Notes under the pieces: model-generated
The model's database searches: none
What the model was told of the DNA's origin: nothing
The model's input: the letters and a program-made list of their open reading frames with translations, nothing else
Made by a program: the position numbers and the translations under genes
Shown: positions 23,880 to 35,805 of the stretch, piece by piece
How positions within the stretch are numbered: position 1 is the stretch's first letter
How the letters are laid out: each line of letters begins with the position of its first letter
Origin: Mesocentrotus franciscanus
Taxonomy: Eukaryota; Echinodermata; Echinoidea; Camarodonta; Strongylocentrotidae
Direction: 5' to 3'
Length of the DNA: 64,000 nucleotides
NCBI GenBank assembly: GCA_037976565.1
Contig: CP137669.1
Span: 40,388,912-40,452,911, forward strand

Positions 23880-24031
23880 TATAAGTGCCACTTTTCATCT
23901 CTGGTGAGTGTCCATTTTCAGGTACGAGAAGTGCCCCTTATACCATCTCCGATAAGTGCCTTTTAAAAACTAAAACACGTGCTCCTTTTCTTTTCTAATA
24001 AGTGTCCTTTCTGCATAAAATGTGCCCTTAT
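23880..24031 (+). repeat. AAGTGCC-type degenerate tandem array, locus 3
   Basis: About seven units (ATAAGTGCC, GAAGTGCCCC, ACACGTGCTCC). It runs straight into dispersed repeat C. Confidence 0.75.
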
Positions 24032-24160
24032 TTAAACCGACTAAGAGCAACTTTTTTTCCCCCAAAGCAAGCTCACAACGCTCGCTAGCTTTTATGATTG
24101 ATGGCCTTCGGGTCTTTCTTGATGAGATTGAGCTTATAACTCCTTCAGGGTTGTTTTTCT
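24032..24160 (+). repeat. Dispersed repeat C, copy 2
   Basis: ATTTAAACCGACTAAGAGCA, CTTTTT, CCCCC, AAGCAAGCTC and GGGTCTTTC repeat the order seen at 12334-12475 with about 75-80 percent similarity over the first 70 bp. Confidence 0.65.
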
Positions 24161-25469
24161 CTCTTTATAAAAATCTAATTGGTCGCAATGGGACCTCACA
24201 AATCTTTAATGTTTTGCTCGCTCGCTTCGCTCACTCGCAAAAGAATCTTCAGACAAGCACACCTAACTGCAATATATGAAGTATTAAGCAGTATTTTGGA
24301 CCATGTAAACAAACAAAATATATTGAAACCATCTCTGAGTATGTATTAATTACATTGTAGGGGTAAATACCAATGTCCCACAATTGTATATTTTCGCATT
24401 GAGGTTTCCTCTTATAGGTTCCCCTTTTTTCCAGGAAGTGTTCTTTTTTGTTGGTTCCTCACACTTTGTTTTAATAATTACCTTACCCCCAATCCCTCAC
24501 ATCTCTCTCTGCCTCTTTCCCTCAAGCTGATTATCCCCATTCGGTACTGTCCCTTCACTTTCAATCTTATAGTTCAGTAAACGTTGTCCATTCCACATTC
24601 ATTACTCTCATGGGGACCTGCTCTTATCTGCCCAAGTGTCCAATTTGAAATGGAATACTCCCGACTGTAATAGCGATATCAATGATGCAGCTCTCTGCAA
24701 GTATAGGATGGTTGAATTACTCAAGGATATATTCCTGCCTAGATTTTTCTTATACACTTTCCGAAAGTTTTTTTCTTTCAATATAACCTATTTCATTCTT
24801 ATATTTCTTACTAGAAGAGAAATTGTCAAATTTATAAACATGTAGTATGCTTAAGCCCCTCAATGATAGTAATAATAGTGTGTTCTTGTATAGTCTTTAT
24901 GTCTGTCAAACTTGACACTCCATTGATCCAATGATCAAGTTTCTAATTTTCAAATTGGTATTGGCAGTATAATAGTCTTTTTAAATTAATAGTGACAGTT
25001 GTCATGGATAAGAATGCTTTCCCATACATCATGTATCGAACCTAAAAGGTATTACTTGGAACCACTGTCATGGGTGCAAAACGCGCTTTAGGGCTTATGC
25101 TAAACACTCGGGTCGCGGCGCGCTGGAAAACACTTTAATAATTGCCGAATAATATGGTTGTCAAATATTTATGGTCGATGCTTCATTTTTAATTGCCATT
25201 ATAATGCATTATTAAAAGCAGTGATGTGGGTCAAACCATCATAAATATAATTGCAACAATTTTGTGAGGATGGGTGGATTTATCCGCACCTCGGGCTTCA
25301 GGAGCAAAGGGTAAATATCAACAAAATATTTTACTTCCAATCCGTTCTTGCCTCATTAAATTAAGCCACAATGTTCATGTATGTTCCTAGATGGCCTGTT
25401 AACAGAAAATTTGGACAGATTTGGTAGAAACGTTAAGGCCCCTATATTCCAAACATAATCCTGAAATGT
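24161..25469. other. Intergenic, no gene
   Basis: No recognised coding or RNA feature. Confidence 0.5.
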
Positions 25470-25845
25470 AAATACAATTAACACTACTATTACTTCTACT
25501 CCTACTCTTACTATTACTACTCCTACTATTACTACTATTACTATTTCTGCTACTACTTCTACTACTTATACTACTACTTCTAATACTTCTTCCACTATCT
25601 ACTGCTACTACTACTACTACAACTACTACTACTACTACTACTACTACTACCACTACTACTTCTACTACCACTAATGCTTCTTATATTATCTACTACTAAT
25701 ACTCCTTCTAGTACTACTACTACTATTACAACAACTACCACTTCTGCTATAGTAGCAGAAGTAGTAGTACTACTACATGTACTACTATTAATACTACTAC
25801 TACTACTGCTACTTATTTCTACATGTATGACTACTTACCTCTAAA

Positions 25846-25892
<47 letters not shown>

Positions 25893-26098
25893 CTCTACTA
25901 TTGCTAATACTACTGCTACTACCATCACTACTATATTACTTCTCCTGCTACTACTCCTACTATTACTACTATTACTATTTCTGGTACTACTACTACTTTT
26001 ACTACTAGTTCTAATACTTCTTCAACTATCTACTGCTACTACTACTACTACTACTACTACTATTAATAATACTACTACTGCTACTACTACAATATCAT

Positions 26099-26143
<45 letters not shown>

Positions 26144-26332
26144 CACTACTACTTCTACTACTACTAATGCTTCTGATATTATCTACTACTAATACTCCTT
26201 CTAGTACTACTACTACTATTACAACAACTACCACTTCTGCTATAGTAGCAGAAGTAGTACTACTACTACTACTATTAATACTACTACTACTACTGCTACT
26301 TATTTCTACATGTATGACTACTTACCTCTAAA

Positions 26333-26375
<43 letters not shown>

Positions 26376-26510
26376 TTGCTAATACTACTGCTACTACGAT
26401 CACTACTATATTACTTCTCCTGCTACTGCTACTATTATTTCTACTGATGCTGCTACTCTACTACTACTACTAGTATTACTACGGGTACTACTACAACTGC
26501 TACCATGCCC
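25470..26510. repeat. (TAC/ACT)n triplet tract, ~1 kb, with a ~490-bp tandem duplication
   Basis: Almost pure ACT/TAC triplets with interruptions. Unique landmarks occur twice: CTTCTGCTATAGTAGCAGAA at 25741 and 26234, CTTATTTCTACATGTATGAC at 25812 and 26299, and ATCACTACTATATTACTTCT at about 25925 and 26400. Spacing is 480-493 bp. The array therefore grew by segmental duplication as well as slippage. All long ORFs here (poly-Val, poly-Leu, poly-Ser) are artefacts. Confidence 0.95.
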
Positions 26511-26719
26511 ATGACTGATTATATGACATGATTTTAACTATAATGTAAAAACACATAATACGATAATCCCGTTACCAAGCAAAGCGCCCTTTTAGCGCAA
26601 TGCGCTTGTAGGCATTATATAGTTTGTTGCACTTGTTTGTAATTTCTTATTTTGAATTCACTATCTGACAAAATGAATTGAAACCGGTAATAGTGAATTT
26701 TTATTTCAACTGTTTTAAT

Positions 26720-26752
<33 letters not shown>

Positions 26753-27161
26753 TTACACATATACATATATATATATCTATACATTCTCATGAAACTGTTT
26801 AAAAGTATATTTGTTTATGCGTGGGGGGCGGTGAGTTGAGTCGGTGCATACAAACACGGTAACAGAAAAGGCATCTCAGTCTTAAATTAAACAAAGCTAA
26901 GATTTTGAAACTACCCCTTAGGGCCCTTAGCATTCCTCGAAGCACAGTGATGGCTTGCCTCAATATTTAAATTCATTACATGTTTTTACATGCTGATATC
27001 CACATTTAAACGCTAAAAACATAGGCATTGCCGACGAAAATTTATTTCATTCTCTCTCTCTCACTCTCTCTCTCTCTCTCTCTTTCTCTCTCTTATTCTG
27101 TCTCTCTCCCTCTTTATGTATATAGGCCTATATAGATATACATAAACACACATATGTACAT
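26511..27161. other. Intergenic; (TA)n at 26724-26780 and (CT)n at 27052-27110
   Basis: Two microsatellites in AT-rich sequence; no gene. Confidence 0.7.
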
Positions 27162-27202
27162 TTAACTGAATTAATAGTTATTATAACTATTAATTCAGTT
27201 AA
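27162..27202. repeat. Near-perfect 41-bp palindrome
   Basis: TTAACTGAATTAATAGTTA at 27162-27180 is the exact reverse complement of 27184-27202. The three central bases TTA also pair at their ends, leaving a one-base centre. It could extrude as a cruciform or be a foldback remnant. Confidence 0.9.
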
Positions 27203-27353
27203 TTGTTCTGCGTTGGTTGCTAAAACTGGAAGACAAACAGGGATTAGTAAATAATACAAGCGTTAGAAAATGAGACATTTTCATGTACAAATGTTCGGCT
27301 TTAAGCAGTTGCCAAGTAATGACTAATTATATAAAACATCCGCGTGGCTCAAT

Positions 27354-27892
27354 AATTGTACGGAAGCCCATTAATGCCACTATGTGAATTAAAATTAATG
27401 AGGAATTATCTCGCGGCCGCCAGATACTTAACATAGTACAGAAGCGGTACAGGTAAAGCCTTTCAGGTTCTAGGACAATAACCCCCTGGGCAATCACCCC
27501 CGGTCAATTACCAGCGGGACAATTACCCCCCAAGCACAATTACGGAGAATTACCCCCGAGGACAACCCCCCAGGACAATTACCCCGGAAAATTACCCCCA
27601 AGACAACCACCCCAGGACAATTACCCCCGTAAAATTACACCCAAGGACAACCATCGTCCAAGGACAATTACTGCCAGGAAAATTACCCCGAAGTCAATCA
27701 CCCCGTGAACAATTACCCCACCCTGAAACTTACCCCCTAGGACAACTATCCCTCCTCCCCCCTTTGTTCATTAAAGGGGAGTCCACTTGATAATAAGTTT
27801 GTTGGAACCTAATAGGCTATACCTGTACCGTTCCTGTACTACTAGGTTAAATTTTAATTCACATGGTGGCACTAATGGGCTTCCGTACAATT
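27354..27892. mobile_element. Foldback element with GGACAATTACCCC array core (locus 2)
   Basis: The 43-bp ends (27354-27396 and 27850-27892) are inverted with two mismatches. After a ~30-bp left-only insertion the inverted similarity resumes (27431-27470 versus 27804-27847, around GCGGTACAGGTA/TACCTGTACCG). The centre (27464-27760) begins GGTTCTAGGACA and holds about seventeen degenerate units of GGACAATTACCCC. No ORF. It ends about 200 bp before the first identified receptor exon. Confidence 0.85.
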
Positions 27893-28089
27893 GCCTATAT
27901 AATTATGTGCGCACAATAAACAAAGCATGAAAGGTAAGTCTGCGCGAAAAAGGAGAAAGAGTAGATGAGAGGAGAGATGAATATACCGTCTCTCTCTCTA
28001 TATATATACATATCACTTTCTTTTCTATTTTGTCTTGTCTATTTTTCAATCTCTTCTTTTTTGTCTCTCTCTCTCTCCCTCTTTTTCAG

Positions 28090-31000
28090 GTATTGCACGT
28101 GATGATGGAATACGGATGATGAAAATTAAGCTCCATCACGATCTGATTTCAAACTACGGACCAACAACTATTCGACCCGTTATTACCAATTCTTCTTCTG
28201 TCCAAGTCAAAATGCGCATGCTTGTCGATCACGTTGCCGATTTTGTGAGTCATTATTATCTTTGTTTGAGGGCATGTTTGAAATTGTTAATTGTAATCAA
28301 TGTTGTGTTATATTTCTTGCGAATGTAAAACATATATTTTATTTTCACTTCACGGTGCATTACTTTTTTAAGAAAACGGTTGGCAAACTGAATAGACAAA
28401 CCTTCATAGATTACAACTAATATAATGACAATGGTAATGTTGAAGTGTGGATACTATGGGTTATCGTGATGACGACGCCAATGAAGCGCATCAAAGAGCT
28501 GGTCTTTACCTGAATGTGCATGGCTGGTGAATTTTTTTATTTGATCAGGTCAGATTTAGGGAAGCATGAAAACCCTGAAAATCAATCCGAAAAATGACAA
28601 TCATAAATACAAGTAGGCGCGTACGCAGCGGGGGGTGGTTAACCCCTCAAATTTTTGTATGTGTGTGTTTCGAAGCAAACCCCCCTCAGTTTTTTTTCAA
28701 GTAGATGATGAAGAAAAAAAAACTGACCTTACCCAGGTTTGACATTCTGGAGCAGTGAGACAAGAAAATGATAAAATGTGGAAATGTGTCCTGTTACAGA
28801 GATGGGGGGGGGGGTAGAGTCGGTTAAGGGCACACGGGGCTGCGTATTTAGTATGATGTATATTCCTGGTAAAGCAGATTTAGGTAGGCGGGGGTGAGTG
28901 ATGCCGTGCGCCCCTCCCCAAGTAATTGTAATAAAATCATTTAACATATAGTCATTATCTACATTGCATAATTCGTATAATTAAGGTAGAAGCTCCAATG
29001 TAGCATATGCATTTCGTCACGTTGATATTTGTAACTATGGGGTATGTAGATGAAGTAAATACCTAAACCACATTCCTTGTACGGTCAGCTTGAATGCTAC
29101 CACAGCTCATCCGCCCCTAAGTGGGGCACATACTGGAATAAGAGCATAGAGCATACATGTACGTCGAACTAGGGCACATAAGTCTTGCAGCCGTGCAGAA
29201 ATAAATGGATTACCACCTAGGCTACACTGCGTCCCCCCTCCCCCCTCCCCCATCCGTTACAAGGATGACGGATCGGTCTTCGTGGCAGTGGCGATGACGT
29301 TTGGGGTGTGTAATGTCCTATTTTGCTTTCCCTGTTTCATAGGTTAATTGTTTTAACACGTTTTTGTTTGTTTGTTTGTGTGTGTACCTGTTTTAAGCAT
29401 GATGTATTTAGTGCCTGTTTGCTGTTAGTACAGGGGGGGGTGATGTCATGATGAAGACCCCTTTTCTCTCTTCATTTTCATGTTTTTCATTCCCCATACG
29501 ACGCATCAACGCGACCCTGCTGCCACTACCTAATCCTCGACCTGTCTTGACTGCCAGCACACAAACCAGTTTAACACATTGACATATACAGAATGGCAAA
29601 GGCCAACCCTAATTCACCTTGGCATTCGTTGTGTCAAATATAGTGCATCATTTTGACTTCGGGAGAAGGGTTAGCCTGAATGATGATAAACCTCTCGTGA
29701 TATGGGGAACATATGCATGTCACCAGTCTTTGGAAGGCATCACATTCACGGTAACTAGGTCGCTGTCTGACTCCTAATTTTGGCACGTACGTGTTTTGTT
29801 GGCAACTATCACTTATTTCAATCACATTTTCTTATGTTATTCTTTGTTTGTTATAATTCTTTCACTTTCTCCCTTTCCTTGTGTTTTCATTGTGTACCTT
29901 CTATCACCTTCTCTTTTGTTGTTCTTTGTTTTTATCATTCTATCATTATCTCTTCCTTCCTTTCCTGATGCTATTCTTTCTTCTTCCTTCTATCACCTTC
30001 TCATATATGTTATTATTTGTTTTTATCCTGCTATCTATAAAGAACCCTTTCTCACTCACTTCCTGGACCGATCTACGCTAGATCGGTCTAATGGTGAGTG
30101 ACAACGCACAACCGTGCCAGGAAGCGATCTTATGGACCGATCCAGAAGATCACTTTGCGATGTGGTCTTCTGGACGGTTCTAGGACACCTACCCTCTGGA
30201 CAATCACCCCCCGGATAACCACCCCTAGGATAACCACCCTCTAGGACAACTATCCCCTAGGACAACTACCCCCTAGGGCAACCACCCTCTAGGACGACTA
30301 CCCCTATAGGACAACTACCCCCGACAACTACCCCCAGACAACTACCCCCTATGCCAACTACCTCCTAGGACAACTACCCCCGGATCTACCCCAGACAACT
30401 ACCCCCTAGGACAACTACCCCCACCCGGACAACTACCCCGGACAACTACCCCCAGACAACTACCCCCTACGACAACCGTCCTCTAGGACAACTACCCCCA
30501 GAAAACTATCCTAGGTGGTAGTTGGCTGGGGGTAGTTGTCCGGGGGTAGTTGTCCGGGGGTAGTCGTTCTAGAGGGTGGTTATCATAGGGGTGGTTATAC
30601 GGGGGTTGGATGTCCAGGGGTAGGTATCCGGATACACTTCTGGACCGGTTCGCTTCCTAGACCGCTCCAGACCGATCTAGCGTTCCCTGTGAAACCAAAC
30701 CGTGCCAGGAAGCGGGCTTCAACCGAAAGTGAGTGTGCTTTGGCGGAAAAGTAATGAAAGAGGGAAAGAGATTACAGTACAAAAATTAATATAAGGAAAG
30801 ATAGACAACCGCACAAGCTAATAGAAATGCTTGTTACATAATCATTGTTATATAACACCTAAGTAGATCCATGTTATTTGATTGGAGGATTGTTGGTCAC
30901 ATGACATTCAATAAAATTAATAATCTATTGAACGACTACGTCATTGAGCGTGCATTTTTGGTTCAATTTATATTTAGACTGCGTACCTCTCTGCCCTGCG

Positions 31001-34000
31001 TGTATCCCATTGTTTTCTGACGCGAAAGCAATCTGAATGTATTCGAGAAGGCCTGACTCCAAATTTAATTTATTATTAATATCAGGAGCAAAGCATAACT
31101 TGTTGAAAGATTAAGGTTCTGTTAGATCTACTTAGATGTTATATAAAACAAATAATGAATGTTTTTCATTCGTTCAATAGTGAAAATATTTTCATTCGTT
31201 GAAAGATTAACGTTTTATTGAACTCATAAACATTCATTATTTGTGTACCATTGCACATGTCTCGTATGGTACTAATGCAATGATCATTATAAATACGTTT
31301 TCCATTTTACTTGATAAATCGTAATCTCTTACTAGGATGAGCCCAAGCAACAAGTGACACTCTTATGTGCAATAAAAATGGTAAGCAAACGAAACTTAGA
31401 TACATTTTCTACTCACATATATCATATTTATCAATGACTTAGCATGTGATGAAGGGCCATGGAGGCCTATCTCGTGGTAATAGATGAGAGAAGGAAAGGG
31501 CAAAAGAGGGTAAGGAGAATTTGAAAAAGAAATATAATTTTTTGTTGTTGAAAAAGAAACCGAAGTGGTCCGTCATGCAGTTAAGATAATATATAGCCTT
31601 TGCTGGTTTTAAAATGCACTCTCCTGCTCCCTAAACAGAAGGGCAGCAACATCAGCAATCCATCAACGCATCAATCCATATATATAAGTTATGCCCGCAG
31701 AATCTCTCTATCATAGACAATTTAGCCACATTCCTTACCCGACTGTCCCACAATATCTATAGTTAGTATAAAAAAAATTTAAGAAATAAAAAAATAATAA
31801 TAATACAATTAATATAAAAAAATTATTAACAATAACTAATTGAATAAATGAATGAATAATCAAAACAAAAACTTCCCGATTGATGAATTATACATCTACA
31901 TAGTTTAATATATAAGTAGTATTTGAAAATTTTATGAGCCTCATAACGTCATCCTGACTGTATATATTTTTATGGTATTATTCATTTTTCAGGTATGGAT
32001 GGACGAGTATTTATCATGGAATGAGAGTGACTACCCAGGGATCACGTTTCTCGAGGTTGATGTTGATTTAATATGGAGTCCTACTATCACAGTGTTGACG
32101 AGGTAGGCATTCTTGATATCGTAATATATATCTCTTCGCATATGGAAACGTTTGCTTGGATATGTCTCATAAAAGAAGTTGACCACAAACTAACTCCCAC
32201 ACAGTGTTGAGTGCAGGGGTCACGGGCCACTGGCTTCATCGGGCAGGTAGTTCCATTATGTGAATGGGTAAATTCCAACAACAATATACAACCAATCAAA
32301 ACAAATTAGATACCAGAAGAAAGCTAACGATTAATATATTCATTAGCTGCTCACCCAAAAGCCGCCTGACCACAATGAAACGAGTGACGGCTTGCGAGAG
32401 CGGCCTAAGTGCAATTGAAACTCGCTATTTTTCTCTTCTCCAACGCAAAAAGAGACGACATTGTGCTGGATTATTATGTATTTTCCGAAAAAAAAGTACA
32501 GGGAAAGTGCCATATTATGTTTATATCATACTTTTTGAAAGGTTACCCAAGTGACTCCTGGGCACCCAAATCCTGAAAAGAAACGCACTTTTAAAAAACT
32601 TCACTTTTTCATGCAAAAATGCTTATTTGTTCTTTGCACGCAAGTCAGATTGAGCGGGTGATACAACGTTTCCATATGGTAGGACTGCGGAATTAATGTT
32701 GTACTGAATTACAAATAGTGCTTCTATTGTATTTGAAATTGATTTTTTATTTCCAATTTCGGATGAAGTCGTACACTGAAGCGTTTACATTCGACAAGCA
32801 TTGGCAAACGACTCTCTTTTAATATGTATGTACATATTCACTTACAAAGGTAGATTGATATTAATTTGATTTTGAATTACTTATCTTCGTTTTAATATTA
32901 ACATATTTAAACATGTACAAGGTACATATTAATTAAATAATAGCATTAAACAAAGTACTAAGCTTGTATAAAAGACAAAATACAAATATATTGAAGAACT
33001 GAAATCGATAACGGAACATTGTTGACCTAAATGTATACAATGAAACGGAGGGGTATGTTAAAGAAGAAATACTTGTATGGCGTCAGCCCTAAATTTTAGT
33101 TACGTAATATTAATAGAGTTTTGGTCAAAATAGTTATATCAGTATAACTTTTTTTAAGGGAAAGTTACAAACAAATTGACGATATGCCAAGTAAATTTAT
33201 AATAAGAGAGATTGAGAGGAAGAGAAACAAATATGTAGTACATTTGTGTATATTCCAAACCCTCTATATCTGAAATCGTAATTTCTTAGTTGAGGAGGTG
33301 ATACAGCACATAACACAAATTCTCTCAATATTCTTCATGATAAACTAATTTTTCTATTAATTTTTTTTTTGATGAGACACTGATAATGACTAATTGAAAG
33401 TGAAAAAGAAATGGCCGATGCACAGGCCCTTTGAAAAGCACATTTTGACATTTTCTAGACTATTGTCTACATGTATATATTGCGTTGTGGTCATTAATGA
33501 TACAGTGGTCATTAGTGGCACACTATCAACTTCTACTTCTACTTCTATGGTAATACTCATCAACGCCTGTTCAGCATCTAGATGAGGGTAAAGCATAGAG
33601 TTGTTATATACAGCTCTATGCGGTACAGTTCCTGAAAAGGGAACTAAATTGTTTCAAGAGCCACCTTGAACTGCTCCAAAGAAGGCAGTTCGACGATGAT
33701 CTGAGGTAGCTCGTCCCAGTCCTTAAGTGTCCTGGGGAAATAACTAAATTTGTAAGTGTCCATTGAAGATCCTAGTCTCATATATCGTTGTTGTTGACTC
33801 CTCCTTGTAGTTCGCTCCCTCGGTTTGATGTAATCCGGTATTGGTATCGCAATTTTGTTATTTGCTATCTTGTAGAACATTGACAATCGTGCCCATTTTC
33901 TTCTTTCTTCAAGAGTTGGGAGATTAAGTTGTTCTCGCATGGATGTTACACTGGCATCACGCTGGTAGTTTCCACAAATGAAACGAAGGGCACGTCTTTG

Positions 34001-35805
34001 GATCTTCTCTAGTTGGTCTATCTGATTCTGCTTGTTGGGGTCCCATACTACCGAAGCATACTCTAGCTGGGACCGTACGAGAGAGATGTATGCCAGTTTT
34101 TTCACTTCTGTTGGACATTGTCTCCCGAGATTTCTCCGAATGAATCCAAGAGTCCTCGAGGCCTTGTTTGTGACCGCATCTACATGCGATTTCCAGCTTA
34201 GACGCTCATGTAGCTCGATTCCAAGATATGCTTTGCTGGCCACACTTAGAAGATCATCTCCCCTCATAATATAAGTGTGCATAATGGGATGCCATCAACA
34301 TTTGTGAATGGTCAGAGCAAATTGCTGTTTTAGAGAAGGAAGGTTCTCTCTCTACCTCTCTCCCTCTCTCTCTCTCTCTATGAAGGATATGCTGATTGGC
34401 CTGCCCGATGATGATCTCAGTCTTTCCATCTATTTCGTTTTTCAATTTCACAGCAACAGCCCAGATTTCTTACAACTGAATCATCGTCGCGTAGAAGTAT
34501 TTCCTGAGGGCACGGTTACGTGGCTTTCTCCAGCAATCATCACCAGTACTTGCTACTTCGATGTCCTACTCTTTCCTTTTGATGTCCAGAAGTGTGTCTT
34601 TGAATTCGGACCCTGGGCTAGTCCTCAAAACATAGAGGACCTGGACTTCTTTTTCGAACGGAACGAGACGACGGTCAACCGCTACCACAAAAACGGCGTG
34701 TGGGAGATCGTCAACGACACAGTTAGAAAAGAATACACCAACTACAGCTCTCACGAAGAACCATTTGCAGAGCTTCATTACCACATCACATTCAGGAGGA
34801 TACCAAGCGTCTACGTCTTGGGTATCATCATCCCGTCTGTCCTACTCTCTCTATCCACCATGAGCATCTTTCTACTGCCTCCCGAGTCCGGAGAGAAGAT
34901 CTCATTTGGTATCACTAATCTCCTGGCTATGGTACTCTTTCAGGAGACTGTCCGATCTGCCATGCCGCCTACAGGTTCACCCATTCTAGGTAAATATGTA
35001 TTCTAATAGCTTCAGGGCAATCTTAAGAATCTTACGGCATGCTAATATTAATGGGCACTTAACCATGGTTCGAGACACACCTGTACTGAGTCTCATACTC
35101 CTATTATATAGTGGAAATATTATTCATATGTGAACTATTTTGTAAGAACTTTTCCATGTAGAATCGCCCTCTAGCTCTTGAAAGTAATTTTTTGGTGCCT
35201 CATGGTGGTCTTACATAATTTCTATTGTCGTCAATTTCTTAATTGTCAGGGTTGAGGAAAACTGATGTCTAATCCAATAGTTTATTACAGCAACAGTTTA
35301 TTACCTAGATTTATTATCAATACATTATTGATCGTTACCAGGATTTGGAAGCATAATTATCATCTTTGCTAACAATTGCTCTCTTTCTATTTAAGCGAAT
35401 TACATTTGTGTAATGATGATTGTAGCCTGCGCATCCCTAATCATTGAGGCAATTGTCCTTCGGATGTACAACTTAGGCAACGCCAGAGACGTACCAAGAT
35501 GGATGCAACGTTTGTTCATTAGAAAACCCCAAACTGTGTCACTATGTCGAAGAAAAGAGCCTGGGTTTGACGCTCCACTACAGAAGGGGGTTATAATCGT
35601 CCATCATGATGACAGTGCTGCTCCTGAAGAGCATGTTCGTGAAGATCAGAAACATCAATGTTCCGATAATACAGAATTGTGGAAGATGGTGGCATTGTCT
35701 TTCGAAGAGAAGACAGCTTTCATAACGCTTTGTGCGATAGCTGGAAATATTGTCTCTACTTCTTTGCACATTGCCATATTGTCCAATATTCATTCAACGG
35801 CTTGA
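28090..35805 (+). CDS. Nicotinic acetylcholine receptor-like Cys-loop channel subunit
   Basis: Five exons join in phase: 28090-28244, 31336-31380, 31993-32102, 34454-34989 and 35396-35805 (stop TGA 35803-35805). The product is a pentameric ligand-gated channel subunit of the plasma membrane. Visible order: an N-terminal helix region with NYGPTTIRPV; the loop-D region WMDEYLSWNESDYPGI; IWSPTITVLT; the Cys-loop C-YFDVLLFPFDVQK-C (13 residues between cysteines); TM1 (IIIPSVLLSLSTMSIFLL); TM2 after GEK (ISFGITNLLAMVLF); TM3 (VMMIVACASLIIEAIVL); a short M3-M4 loop of about 80 residues; and TM4 near the end. The Glu before Lys at the start of TM2 favours cation conduction. The loop-C pair of adjacent cysteines typical of alpha subunits is replaced (NYSSHEEPF), so it is a non-alpha-type or divergent subunit. 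The signal-peptide exon is not found. Introns carry a minisatellite foldback element (30050-30739) and a CR1/L2 LINE end (33590-34282). Confidence 0.9.
30050..30739. mobile_element. Foldback element with GGACAACTACCCC array core (locus 3), intronic
   Basis: Outer segments are imperfect inverted repeats: CTCACTCACTT and GCTAGATCGGTCT on the left versus AGACCGATCTAGCGT and AAGTGAGTGTG on the right. The core starts GGTTCTAGGACA (30173). About 25 units of GGACAACTACCCC run on the plus strand to ~30510, then the same unit is inverted (GGGGGTAGTTGTCC) to ~30620, giving a long internal hairpin. A perfect 10-bp hairpin, GACCGATCTA/TAGATCGGTC, lies at 30065-30087. It sits in the first visible intron of the receptor gene. 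Confidence 0.8.
33590..34282 (-). pseudogene. CR1/L2/jockey-type LINE 3' end, intronic
   Basis: A 212-codon minus-strand frame (33644-34282) encodes the C-terminal portion downstream of a non-LTR reverse transcriptase. Diagnostic text includes YLGIELHERLSWKSHVD, RTLGFIRRNLGRQCP, LVRSQLEYASVVWDP, LEKIQRRALRFICGNY and NLPTLEERRKWARL. The RT core and endonuclease are absent, so the copy is 5'-truncated, but this portion has no stop codon and may be fairly young. Just past the stop, GCATAGAG and CTCTATGC (about 33594-33620) form a 3'-UTR hairpin. It lies antisense in the receptor intron between the exons ending 32102 and starting 34454. Confidence 0.9.

Noticed and set aside
25399..26234. Poly-Val, poly-Leu and Ser/Arg-rich ORFs
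   Set aside because: Products of the TAC/ACT triplet tract; no start context or non-repetitive portion.
28035..28089. Signal peptide for the receptor (frame opening MSIFQSLLFCLSLSPSFS)
   Set aside because: This sequence is the polypyrimidine tract and CAG acceptor of an intron (CTCTCTCTCTCCCTCTTTTTCAG); the hydrophobic text is a by-product and there is no ATG.
34308..34453. Extension of the receptor exon upstream to 34308
   Set aside because: The upstream part is a (CT)n tract and polypyrimidine intron end. The acceptor at 34453 gives the right phase with the exon ending at 32102.
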